This document shows, piece by piece, positions 46,937-58,276 of a DNA stretch of 64,000 nt. The translations under genes were made by a program, and so were the position numbers. The stretch is from Eleginops maclovinus. Lineage: Eukaryota > Chordata > Actinopteri > Perciformes > Eleginopidae. The stretch covers positions 22,058,578 through 22,122,577 of the forward strand of contig NC_086367.1 of the NCBI RefSeq assembly GCF_036324505.1, read 5' to 3'. The notes under the pieces are model-generated. The model did not search any database. It saw only the letters and a program-made list of their open reading frames with translations, and was not told the DNA's origin. Each line of letters begins with the position of its first letter. Position 1 is the first letter of the stretch.

Positions 46937-48615
46937 CCTCCGATTCTATGTTTCATTTGGAAATTGATTGAACTGATTAATCTTCTTTCCCTCCCCTTAA
47001 ACTTCTGTGGAGTGAAGGAAGAAGAAAGCAACACCCAGCAGCAGAGACAAGTCTCCTCTTCAGTTTCAGCAACTTATTGTATAATCTTCACAGCTTCCTT
47101 TAAATGTGATTTGACTTTATTGCCTCAAATAAAAAGAGTTCTAAAACCACCTCGAAAAGATCCAGATGTTCTCCAAAAGGAACATTTGTACTGCTTTACG
47201 TGGTTCCTGTTGACACTGAGTCGTGTTGGAGGTTAATGCTCTGCGGCTCAGACTGAAGGACACGCAGACTCAAGGCCTGCTGCCGGACGCTTTGATTTCA
47301 TTTCAGCCTGAAAGGGTTCGCTGGGTTTCTCTGGAACAGCAACGGACTCAAACCACTGGAGAGCATGTCATGTGTAAGATCTTCAAATGAGAGTGTGTGT
47401 AGCCTCTGTGAGACGGAATATGTCCTTATAGTCAGAGGTAAGGTTTTATTTACCAAAATGAATAATCTTTATTAAAATGCAATGATCCTTTAGAAAGTGA
47501 ACAGACTAAACCAAGCAAACAATGTCAAAACTGACCCAAGATCTGTTCCTATTCTCTTGTTTTTAAACGGTTGGCATAAAAGGTATGTTTTTGAAAAGAC
47601 AATTAATAATAACTGTATTTAAACAGATGTAATGTAAATGTAAACAAATAATTATGTTATATCAAGACCTAAGAAACCCAAGACAAATTAGAATATATTT
47701 AATACATTTTTTTGGAAGTTAATAAAAACTCTGACAATTAAACTATAATTACAACAACAAAAAACAATGCAAATCTCTGATCTGCACCCCCCTGATGTCT
47801 GGGCACTTGGTACAGCCTGATGGGCACTTCCTGTATTTAGGGGCTCTTCCACATGGTGCTCACCTTTGCTCTGACAGGACGTCCCTGCAGCAGCATGATC
47901 AGCAAAGGTAACTCAAATATACCAAATACAAAGGATAATAAAAGTTAGAACAACTTCAGGCAGATGTTTGGCAGAAGCTGAAACCAAATATACTGCAGAA
48001 ACTGAGATGAGTAATGGCATGAAGAATAAAAACAGCTGTGTCATGTTTGAAATGTTTGTTACTGAAGTTAAAATATCAAGAAACTCAAAGGAAAACATTC
48101 AAAAAGAAGTGTAAACTATACATATTAAGTGTGTGCACAATACATCCATTCACATTCAATCAGAGTCCTCAAAAAGCTGATCAGAGTTGTTGCTTTTAAT
48201 CAAACATGAAAGGGGAAAAAGTGCATTTGTTTGGAACTATTTTCAGCGGCGGATTGATCCACACTTGTGAGTGATGGTGAGGTGTTTGACCAGCATGACG
48301 TGTAGGTTAGATTAAGTCAAATGTGCTTTAGTGTGAGTTAACGGTGATAAGAGGGAACTATAGATGTGCTTGGAGCTTAAAGGCCCAGAGGAGGAAGATA
48401 TGTCAGGCTTTATACACACAGTGTCAGCAGATGTATTCAGTGCTTTTTGAGTTTATGCATGACATTTTTTACGAGTACAAAATAATAAAAAGAGTTCCTT
48501 TATTCATCCCAGATGGACGTCATGCAGGGCGGAAAAACAATACCAGGGACACTTTGAAAATCAATCCAAAGTTTGAGCAGAGTCCCCGCCTTCATTATGT
48601 GATGACCCTGATGAT

Positions 48616-48617
<2 letters not shown>

Positions 48618-48652
<35 letters not shown>
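48618..48652. repeat. (GT)17 microsatellite
   Basis: Pure GT repeat ending in gcgcgca. Confidence 0.93.
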
Positions 48653-48660
<8 letters not shown>

Positions 48661-50430
48661 CTTAAGCATGTTTATGATTGTGCTTTTAATATGGATTCAT
48701 AGACTTTTTTAGCCTGATTGCATTTTCACATCAGTCGTCAAAATGCATTTAAAAAACAATTTGATACGAGGCGGCGAGAGGCCAAGAGCCGCTGCGAACG
48801 GCCGGATAAATAAAAGCAATGATGATGCCAGCGTCAGCCGGAGACCACCATCAATCATTAGCATACGTAAGGAAGTGTGTGTGTGTGGGAAAGGACAATT
48901 TGAAGACATAAAGTTGATGTCTATTATCAATCATTTGCATACGGAGGTGTGTAGATGAGGAAATTGAGTGTGTGTACACAAGGAACGAGCGTGGAAACTT
49001 TGTCTTCAGAATGCCCCATCTGTAATTCTTGGTAGCAGTTAATTCATCATCTGTGCCGAGGCATCGGGGCGTCCGCGGGCGTTTAGGACTAATATTTCAG
49101 CTCCCATTACAGCGGTGGAGCAGAGAGCCGAGGCTCCGGGTTGACCCCTGACCTCAGCCGGGGGAATCGCAGCCTGACCCCATCCATCAACGCAGGGAGA
49201 GGGGAAAATATTAGGAGGGAGACATTATTAGTTAGATTACAGGGGAGAGAGATTCAGCTGTCAGCGGCTGCTGGCAGGGTGGGCGGCTGACAGCGGCTGT
49301 CTGTCTTTGTACCTGTCTGTCTGTTCACCTGTCTGTCTGGATGGCTCGAACTGTCTGTCTCACAGTCTGACAGGGACTTTACTTACTATGAAAGATGCTG
49401 AAGTCATAGCGACGAGAAATAACCAAGTTTCTGTCAATATTTTGGTGCTAGTTTCCAGCAGTGGTAATGAAAAACCTTTCATTTAATTCCCCTGAACACA
49501 CGAATGCATCGCTGGGCAGAGGTCAGTCTCTAGTGGTGCGTTTACGTTCCACATGAAGGTACATTTAAGCGCTTTGCATACGTTTTTAAGTCAAGGCAAG
49601 TTGCAGATTCAAGGAAATTTGCGCTTGGTGACACAAATGCCGTGATTGCATGTTGCATCATTTCCGTATTCAGGAGTCGAAGATTTTCCGTTTAGAAATG
49701 AAGCTGCCGTCTTGCGTATAGACATGCAAAAGCACTAATTCAGGGTTTTTACTAGTTGGTATCATTATGTTGTAGCTTCGGCATCTTTATTATACGTTTA
49801 TTGCAATTAAATAACATCAATATACAGTATGTGTACAAACACCAGACGACACTCACCTTGTGAAGTTAAAATGTCTGTTTGTCGATCCACAAAAATATAT
49901 TAGTTTTAAGTTATTTATCAAGCAAAAATGGTCCATAGTTAACTTTTTTCTGCTGCTTTAATGTGAGGATGTGCAGCATTTGTCATATTTGCTGTACTGT
50001 ATAGACGTTTAGGAGTTCCTGGTATCCGGCAGAAGTTACATTCCTTTCAATAGTGATATAAACAGTGGCAACCTTTGGTTCTAGGGCTGTGTTCACTTAT
50101 AGCTAAGGGAAGTGTGTGTGTCACTGAAATGGTAAATAAAGTTGCTGCTGGTCATCATGTGCAAACAGACTTTCTATCCATCAATCATCACCTGTTGTGA
50201 AGGTCTGAGAACAGAAAGGAAGAGTCTAACCGGCTGTCTCTCAGTAAGAGTTGAGGAAAAAAGCAAATTGACGGAGACATGTGATTTTTATGGACTGTTG
50301 TCGACTTAATAGAAAGGCTGCAGTGTGCGTGGAGATGACAGGCTGCGGATTTAGGGAGACATGACGGAGAGTTATTGACTAGTTGTTTTACAGCAAGTCA
50401 GAGGAACTGGTGACAGCTGAGGTGTGTGGA

Positions 50431-50680
50431 AATGTCTCCATGCTTTAATGTTCAGAAAGCTCTTTATGTTTCTCATACTGCCTGTGCTGCAGCACCTCTT
50501 TCACCCTCTGTCTGAAACCAGAGCCCAGTCTGCTCTGATTGGTTAGCTGGCCGGCTCTGTTGTGATTGGTCAACCTGCTTAGAGATGTCCCGCCCCTTAG
50601 CCTATCACGTGCAATGTGATGGAGTGCTGGCCAATAGAAGTGAGTGTTCCGCAGTGATGTCACTATGTTCCGGAACTTTT
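50431..50680 (-). mobile_element. MITE-A copy 11
   Basis: aatgtctccatgctttaatg, then ctgattggttagctggccgg, gattggtcaacctgcttaga, gtcccgccccttagcctatc and gatgtcactatgttccggaa. The outer part beyond ttccgg is missing. Confidence 0.82.
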
Positions 50681-50814
50681 TAAATCAGCTGTACAACTGG
50701 TAACATTTTGAAATAAGAGATGGATCAGTTCTTGTAGGTCATGACCTAAATGAAAGAATAACATAAACAGAATACACCACTACAGCAGGCGTTTGTTTGT
50801 TCCTCTGCTGGAGC

Positions 50815-50816
<2 letters not shown>

Positions 50817-50892
<76 letters not shown>

Positions 50893-50999
50893 GTCCTGAG
50901 GGATAACAGCAGGTTGACTGTCCTGATTCTGTCTGCTGTACTTTACCTGGTCACAGCTCACTAATAAAGCCAGAACACACACACACCCACACACCCACA

Positions 51000-51057
<58 letters not shown>

Positions 51058-51216
51058 ATGTAAGCACACACACACACCCACCCACATAACGCTACACACA
51101 CACACACACTCACACACACGCACGCATGGAGGCAAATGCGTATTATGTCAAATTGCACGCACAAACACACACATCATTAGTTAGTGAGTCATGTGGTCGT
51201 ACTTTGAAAATACAGA

Positions 51217-51272
<56 letters not shown>
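50817..51272. repeat. (GT)37 and two (CA)n arrays
   Basis: GT repeat at 50817-50891, interrupted CA/CCCA repeat at 50974-51053, and CA repeat at 51218-51272, all within 460 bp. The GT and CA arrays could pair as inverted repeats. Confidence 0.92.
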
Positions 51273-51273
<1 letters not shown>

Positions 51274-52042
51274 ATGCTCAGTCCTAATTCTATAAGGGGG
51301 TCTAGCATGTCTCCCCTGAAACCTCCAGTCCAATTCATTTGATTTCATTACAGAGAGAAAGAGGGGGAGAGAGAGGGGAGTTGGGAGGGGGGAGTCGGGG
51401 AGAGAGGTAAACTGTACTGCGGGCGAGCGAGGCCGATGGTTTTCATTAGAGCTGCTGGTTAGAGCTGCGATCCAATTTAGAGTGCAGGCTGGCAGAGTGG
51501 AGCGCGGTGTGTTTTTATTGGTATTTAATCAGCTCAATTGGGACGTTTTATTAGTGCGATGCTTTGTTTCGGAGGACAGGCGAGAACTGCGGGTTATTAG
51601 GGGCTCTCAAAGTGAAGCTCGGAGTCCCTGCAGGGGTCCAGGTGGAGGGGCCCGGAGGACGATGAAATATTGGAAATGTGTCCTGGGTGGCTCAATAAGA
51701 GAGGAAGGAGGGCAGTAAAACCGCCAGAGTTTTGGGGGTTCGATTCCCTTCGCTGGAAATGTCACGATGCAAATGAGAGTTTTACTCTCGCAAACATGTC
51801 TCTGTATCCGAGTTATCGTCAGGCGGTGGAGAGGAGCGAGGAACATAGATTACACGTTCATCCATTTGTTGTGCGTTTGTTTTCTTGGGTGAATGTTCAT
51901 TAGCTGACCAGGCATGCTTCACAAAAGCCAGGCCTGCTTTAAGGAATGCTAACGAGATAATACTGATTTAGCGCCCTTGATGTTTTTAATGTTTCGGTCA
52001 TCTCTGAACCATGGACTGTAATACTGTGCCTCAGTTCGGATA

Positions 52043-52270
52043 CCTTCCTGTTGTGTGTTCTATAGGTTTTAGTGCGTGTAAATGGTCTGCAAAGGCTGAA
52101 ATCCCAAACTTTCCTCCTGAAACGCCTCCTTTGGACTCCTTTGTTTACTTCCCGACATAGTGACGCTGCTACATAACACTTGTGCTTCTATTGGCTAGCG
52201 CTCCAACACATTGTGTGGTAGGCAAAGGGGCGGGACATCTCTAAGCGGTTGACCAATCACAACAGAGCTA
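52043..52270 (+). mobile_element. MITE-A copy 12 (left half)
   Basis: From cttcctgttgtgtgttctat through ttctattggctagcgctcc and ggggcgggacatctctaagc to gaccaatcacaacagagct. The right half is deleted. Confidence 0.8.
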
Positions 52271-53442
52271 TTTTGCAGCAACGATAACAGTGATACTAAC
52301 TGGATGTGAATTAGGGCTAGAGGAAAACATGATAAGAACACAATGTACTGTAGGTAGCCACACCCTAAAGCCCTTGTTCCTTTATCCTTCATTTTCCTCT
52401 AAATTTGACCATAATTTACTAAATGAACATCATGCTTTATAGAACAAGACTTCTAAGTAATGATTGATACCAAAAGATCATATGATGAACATGTTTGCTG
52501 AGGTCATAAAGACGTCTTTTCTCATAGACTTTTGTACAATTGAACTTCCTGCAAGGCTCCTGTCAAATAACAAAATCAGTGTTTTGGTTTCATTATGTTC
52601 AGCTTTACATAAAACATGGACAAGAAAAAAACTGGAGGTCAAAAGAAATACAGGAGAAGAGGTTTGATTTTTGATAAAGTGTGTGTGAAGCGAAGGAGGA
52701 GTGGGAGAGAGGTTGCCTCACAGCGACAGAGTGAGAGAGAGAGAGGCGGGGAGTGTGTGAGTGAGTGAGAGAAAGGGGAGGAGACAGTGTGTGAGAGAGT
52801 CTGTGTGAATATGACTTTATTCCGGAGTCTGATCACACACGGAGCTCCAGTGAGCGGAGAGAGGAGAGCTCCGGGTTTCAGCTGCACTCAGATCAGATGA
52901 GAGGAAAATACTACACACACACACCTGATGAAGAACACACACTCCTCTTAAACACACTTCACTCACTAATCCAAACCTCTGACTGTAGCTCCGTGCGTCT
53001 TTCTTTTTTTTGTTGGCACAAACCACACATCTCTCCATCTTTATTCTCCCAGACCAACCTCGGGAACCACTGAACTCTTCAGGTTGAAACGATCTCATAT
53101 CCACATCTCATAAGCATGACTATTTATCGTTTAAATTGTGTGTGTTTTTATTATTCTGGAATGATTGTTTTATTACGCGTAAAAGCAACAAACTCAGTCC
53201 GAGACTTTTCCTCTTCTTTATGGAAACATTTCCCGAGACAGGGCTGTGAAACTGTAAAGACTTTTGGTTTATTTCTGAAGGTTAGTTCACTTTAAACCCC
53301 TCGTTATCCCGGTTTTAGACTTATTTCGGCGACATTCTGAAACTTCTGATGGATTTATAAAACCTTTCAGGTCGTTTTTCAGACTTTTTATGAGGTAAAA
53401 CATTTTGTGACGCGACTCAGAAACGTACAAAGAATAAAAAAG

Positions 53443-53517
53443 GCACCCTATCTATAAAACTGGTAATTTATTGTCGGCACTGCTTTAAAAATAGAAGAGC
53501 AGTTTATAGATAGTGCG
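53443..53517. other. 75 nt imperfect hairpin upstream of npas3
   Basis: The left arm caccctatctataaaactg and right arm cagtttatagatagtgcg pair over about 14-18 bases, with an A bulge and a roughly 36 nt loop that is itself partly complementary. It could be a tiny inverted-repeat element, a pre-microRNA-like hairpin or a cruciform. Nothing in the sequence decides between them. Confidence 0.45.
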
Positions 53518-54061
53518 TTATTCTGCCCAATAAAGCCAGAGCAAATGTCCTCCCGCTGAACAACCAGACCTATCAGTCTCTCTCTCTCTCTCTCGCTCTC
53601 TCCCACCCCCTCTCTCTCCCTCTAGAGCGCAGAGGACAGCACACACACGCACTTACGCGTGCACACACGCAGGCTTTGCCGACATACCGACACACACTTC
53701 GCCTCTGCTGTATCACTGTATCACACCAATGTCATTGCTGCTCACTGACTGACCGACTGACTGACTGCTCTCTTTCAGGTCCGCTGTTCCCACCAACGAA
53801 CCGATCGAACCACCGGCACACACCAGGATATTTAAGCCGGGGACCGGATGCCTTTCTCGGATGGAGAGCCGGCGGAGGTGCCCGTGTGAGAGCGGAGAGT
53901 CCGGAGCTCCTGCACCGGGAGTCAACACCACAGACTCGGCCGATCGTCTGTCTTTTAATCCGTGAAATCACCACTTCTTACATCCATTGATCCCAGTGAC
54001 TGTTCAGAGGGAGGATAAAGAAGGGGGGAGACCGGAGACGCGCGCTGGAGACACCGGGACC

Positions 54062-54100
54062 ATGATCCGCAGCTGCACGGAGGTTATCTCTGAAGGATAG
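54062..54100 (+). CDS. Upstream ORF 1 in npas3 leader
   Basis: ATG in the context gggaccATGa, then twelve codons reading MIRSCTEVISEG and a TAG stop. It shares the cassette caccgggaccatgatccg with upstream ORF 2 and resembles the main start. It would be scanned first by ribosomes if it lies in the mature leader. A peptide function is not implied. Confidence 0.4.
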   Translation: MIRSCTEVISEG

Positions 54101-54221
54101 AGTAAAAAAGGACGAAGATACAAAAATAAAGGAAAAGGTTTCAGATCTTTTCTGAATATACTTTCACCAATCCCGTTAGTCATTTTTGCTCCATTGATTG
54201 TTTGTCTTACGCACCGGGACC

Positions 54222-54260
54222 ATGATCCGGATTTGCTTGAGAGTTACATCCGAAAGTTAA
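54222..54260 (+). CDS. Upstream ORF 2 in npas3 leader
   Basis: ATG in the same caccgggaccATGatccg cassette as ORF 1, 160 bases downstream. Twelve codons read MIRICLRVTSES and end in TAA. The equal length of the two ORFs and their shared first three residues with the main ORF (MIR) point to duplication. Confidence 0.4.
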   Translation: MIRICLRVTSES

Positions 54261-54421
54261 GAGAAGAAAAGGAGCAAACAAAAAAAGAAGATTGGTTGTT
54301 TGTCTTATCGCTGAATCGACCCCTCTGTTGATCCCAGTAATCCCAGTAAACGGTGACTGGTCAGTGTTGGGAGGAAAGCGACATTTGGAAAAGTAGCTGC
54401 ATCGGAGACTGCCAGGGAACC

Positions 54422-54597
54422 ATGATCAGGATCTTCCCGGATTTCAGCGTCCAGGTGACGGCTTCGGGAGTCGGTGGACCCGGGGTTGGAGGAGGAGGCG
54501 GCGGAGGCGGTGGGATGGGACCCCAGGTGGGTCGGGTCCCGGGAGCCACGAACGGGAATCAGCAGGGCGTGCAGGGAATCAGCGCCTACCAGCAAAG
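54422..54597 (+). CDS. npas3: Neuronal PAS domain protein 3, alternative first coding exon A
   Basis: An exon of 58 codons plus two bases, ending ag|gtatgt. The peptide starts MIRIFPDFSVQVTASGVGGP, passes a glycine run encoded by GGA/GGC, and ends GATNGNQQGVQGISAYQQR. The last part matches the human NPAS3 isoform that begins with a short Gly/Ala-rich leader and ...NVQGITSYQQR just before ITAQHPLPNQ (recalled). The last arginine codon is split after two bases (phase 2). NPAS3 is a bHLH-PAS transcription factor important in brain development; the bHLH, PAS-A and PAS-B exons lie beyond the window. An in-frame internal ATG at 54515 (MGPQVGR...) matches the position of the human start better, so the first 31 residues could be leader. 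Confidence 0.85.
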
Positions 54598-57264
54598 GTA
54601 TGTCTGCAAGAAAAACGACCTGTAGAGTGAGAAAAAGAGTTCAATATAACATTTAGAAAAGTGCATACACACTTCAGGTAAAATACTTGTGTTCCTGAAA
54701 TGTGATGCATGTTTCTGTGGTTTTACTAAAATAGATTAGATTTTTAAAACTGTGAAAACCTATTATAGGATTACCACAGACTCTCTTTAAGCATGGGACA
54801 GTTTTATGTGAAGATACAGTTGGGCATTTCTAACTCAGTGGTCACTTTTTGGTTTATTTGTAAGGTTTTATAATGAAGCAACACCATCAGTTGGCATTTA
54901 AAAGTACTAAAAAGCATCCTGCACCGTGAGTGAAACTGGACTGAATAATGTGAGGGTAAATGTTACAAAAAGGTGTTTTTTTTCCTCACTTATTTCCTGT
55001 CTAAGTGCAATTTATCCTGAAAAGAAAAGGAGAGCATGCTGACATGTATATCAATATCCACTGTTAGATTTGGGAATATCTGTGTGTGGGAAAAGGTGTA
55101 TTTAGAGACAGCAAAGACGGAGCGACAGAGGAGAAAATGAAGACTCAGGTTGCAGGTGATTCAGTGGAAATAGAGGAGTGAAGTCCAGGTAATTATGTGG
55201 AAAAAAACTGGCACTAGGTTCTGCTAATTCAGTAGGAAACAGAGGAGGTAATTTGTCCGAAATAGGAGTGAGTTATTTCTGTTTAAAAGGAGAAATGTGT
55301 CGAGTGTTTCCCCGCTGGTCATGAAGCTGCGGCTCCTGCAGTCCAACCTGTTTTGTTGGGGGGGAAATTTCCTCCATCCGTTCCTGTTATTTCCTTATTT
55401 TCCCTCCAATCGGAATCTAAATGATTGCCTCCCCATCCGGCCGCTCAGTAGGGTTATTTTTTCTAATCATCTGGAGCTGTGGGGGGGCCCAAACACACCC
55501 CACACACACTTGTCTTATTACCCCGAAAAACTCTCTGCATTATGGAGTGGAGCTATGTGTGTGTAAAGTCTAAAAGCTGTGGGGAGCAAACACGACATAA
55601 ATCACTGCCGGGGCCTCCGAGAGCGTCTCAAAGCAACAAATACGAGGAGAATAAGAGCTGATTGTTATTTAAAGCAGGGCTTCATGGGCCCCCATATGGG
55701 AGGGGATTTTTGGGGTAGTGGACCTTATGTTTGTGGCAACACCGGGGTGAGGATTAGTGCAGCAGTTTGACACGTCCTCTGATAATTCCTCCTGACATGA
55801 AACCCGCTGATTTAACTATGCCGTCATCTGGTCCTGTCAGAAGTCCTCAAGGACCCTTTGAGGCCCCTGCACCACAGTTTGAGAAGCCAGTTGAGGCCTA
55901 AACTTGAAGGTGAACTTCCCTAAGAAAGATTGTCTGGATTTCAAGCGTCCGTAGCGTCTAGTTTTTTTTTTTTACGACATCTTGTAGAATTTGGATCGTG
56001 TGTGATCATCGCTCGCCGCCGAGCTGCCCCTCTCCCCTCTCTCTATACATAATGTTTCCCCTGACAAACAGCTGGGAGCTAATATGTTTATACATTACGC
56101 TCCATTATCCACGTCGCCTCCGTTTGACTGCTCTCCGTAAGCAGTGCTGAGATGGAGAGAGACTGAGCAGCCGAACCTCGTCCGGGGAGAACACAGCGAG
56201 CACTTGTTTAAAAAAAATAAAATCACTCGAGAGCAGGTGCCGTCTTGCTCACATTTTGAGCGAAAACTGCTTCTGTGCATTCATAAAAACACTGAAACAT
56301 CTTCAGATCTTATTTGTTTTGTGGGAAAATGAATGACGTAGGTGCAGTTCAGGGCCCAGAAGACGACTGCTGCTGGGGGTCAAACCTGTGACCTCTCTCG
56401 ACAGCAACAGTGTTTATGGACCAAAACGCAGTGTCAGCTTTTTGCTTTTTAAAATATCACTTTCACACTCTGACGGATACGTTTGGAATAAGGGAAGCAG
56501 CAAAAACTAAACTCAGTTCAATAAAAGCTTGATTTGGATTTGGTGTTAGCCGTTTTTAAAGAGTGAGACGAGTCTGATTTTCTCCACTGCATCTGCTGTG
56601 AAGCTGCTGAACACAATGAGCCTCGATCACACGTTGACACCTTTTTTCTGAACACTTCACTGCGCCTGGTTGATCGGCAGGCGTTCAGCTCATGACGACG
56701 GCAGACTGGAGGTCACGCTTCCCCTCTCCTGTCTTTATTTTCTGCCACAGCACCGCCTGTAAACCTGTGTTTGTGTGGAGAATACCCAGCATGCCTTTGA
56801 CCTTGACAGGTCATTGGTAAAGAGAGGGAGGCTTTTCAGCTTCCAGGGCTGCAGCCTGGGGGTTAATCACACAGCACACCGATTAGGTCACAATGAATTA
56901 TACATTTAAAAAAAAAAAAGACAGGAATTTAAATGAATGTTCAGGAAAGAAAAAGATAGATATAAGAAACAGACGGGAGTTTCTGTTGGAGGATAATGAG
57001 CCATCGCTGACGTGAACACATCAAAGCCTGGGGGGAAATGTATTTCAGTGGTTGCAAATGTAAAAAGTGAGCGGTATAATTAGATTTTTACAAATGATTT
57101 GAGGAGTTTTGTTCATATTTAGAGGCTTATAGCAAACTCATGCATCCTCTTACATGACTGAGAGTCTGGAAATAATCTGCAGCAAGTTAGATCCTGATAT
57201 TTGGATTTTAAAGTGAGACATTTGCTGTGATGTGTTTATTATTACAGTGAAGTGGGGAGGGTGG

Positions 57265-57303
<39 letters not shown>

Positions 57304-57449
57304 AGGTGCAGAGACTGATTTATCCATCCAAATACATCAACCCCTCACACTGGTTGGTGATTTTTGTGATTGTTGAAAAATTGGATAATAACCCCGCGGT
57401 GCAACCTGTAATACAGGAAAGAGAGGGAGAATTAAATAAAAAAATAAAC

Positions 57450-57503
<54 letters not shown>

Positions 57504-57519
57504 AACTGGCTCCAACTGC

Positions 57520-57960
57520 AACTGAGTGGCGTTGTTGCGCCGGGGCTGGAGAAAATACCGGAGATGTGTGGTGTCCTTTTTTTTTTCTTCCTGTCAGCAG
57601 CCAGAGAAAGGGGGGGGGGGAATGCTCCGTGAAACCGCGGACACTTTGACCGCCCAGCGACGCTCCTCGGCGGGGATTTTAACCGGGATGTAGGCGCTGC
57701 AGCGGCGGCGAGGATGTGAAGATTTGACGCGCCTGTTTGGCTTTTTTTTTCCTCCAACGGAACGCAGGAAGGCAGGAAATTCTTCTGTAGTGCCAAAAAA
57801 CCCCGAAGCTGCGTGGAGAGAGAGAGACAGCGGGATCTGAGAGGCATCCACCCCGGGTTCCCCCTCACTCCACTCGGCATGCCTCTGCTGCTGCAGCCCG
57901 CTCTTCGCCTCCACCGCCCGTTGTTTCCACGCTCCTGAAACGGCGGCGAGACTCACGCAC
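57520..57960 (+). promoter_or_regulatory. npas3: Candidate CpG-island promoter for npas3 exon B
   Basis: About 440 bp dense in CpG (gaaaccgcggacac, gcgacgctcctcggcgggg, gcggcggcgagg, aaacggcggcgag), in sharp contrast to the AT-rich flanks. It lies 270-700 bp upstream of the exon B start codon. No TATA box is obvious. Inference from composition and position only. Confidence 0.5.
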
Positions 57961-57972
57961 AGCACGCACTCT

Positions 57973-58075
<103 letters not shown>

Positions 58076-58226
58076 ACACGTTCACACACACGGACATGGC
58101 TTTGTCTTAACACACCGACCATGACGCATTGCTGTCAGGGTGGCTGCGGCTCCGCGTCCAAATACATCTGAGAGGAAAAAGAGGAAAGAAGAGAAAGTAA
58201 GAAATTGAAATAATTGTTGCAGGAAG

Positions 58227-58276
58227 ATGGCGCCCACCAAGCCGAGCATCCAGCAGGACCCAACGCGGAGAGAACG
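58227..58276 (+). CDS. npas3: Neuronal PAS domain protein 3, alternative first coding exon B
   Basis: Sixteen codons plus two bases: MAPTKPSIQQDPTRRE and a split arginine (CG|gtaacg). Human NPAS3 isoform 1 begins almost identically (recalled as MAPTKPSFQQDPSRRER), so identity is secure despite the small size. The ATG has a good context (aggaagATGg). The exon ends in phase 2, like exon A, so both join the same next exon to give Arg-Ile-Thr-Ala-Gln. Without splicing the frame meets TAA at 58278-58280, which confirms that the exon must splice. Too short to appear as an open frame. The rest of the gene is outside the window. Confidence 0.93.

Larger units (their letters stand above)
40291..53600. 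other. akap6-npas3 intergenic region, about 13 kb
   Basis: Contains a 19 bp minisatellite (40706-41306), a LINE-like fragment (41290-41700), MITE-A copies 10, 11 and 12, a MITE-B copy, a SINE (46619-46936), many CA/GT arrays and several unique blocks that look constrained (43430-43745, 48720-48960, 49000-49260, 51430-51900). I see no protein-coding gene or tRNA. Confidence 0.7.
53779..54421 (+). other. npas3: npas3 5' leader of first alternative exon
   Basis: The stretch upstream of the ATG at 54422 lacks a coding frame that continues into the exon, so it is probably 5' UTR. A good acceptor-like sequence (ctgctctctttcag, ending 53778) suggests a further upstream untranslated exon, but transcription could instead start nearby, since a CT-rich tract precedes it (53578-53632). 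It contains two 12-codon upstream ORFs and partial tandem duplications. The boundary is a guess. Confidence 0.45.

Noticed and set aside
57320..57880. 186-codon minus-strand open frame near npas3 exon B
   Set aside because: Spans a CA repeat and a CpG-rich promoter-like stretch. High GC removes stop codons, and there is no domain.
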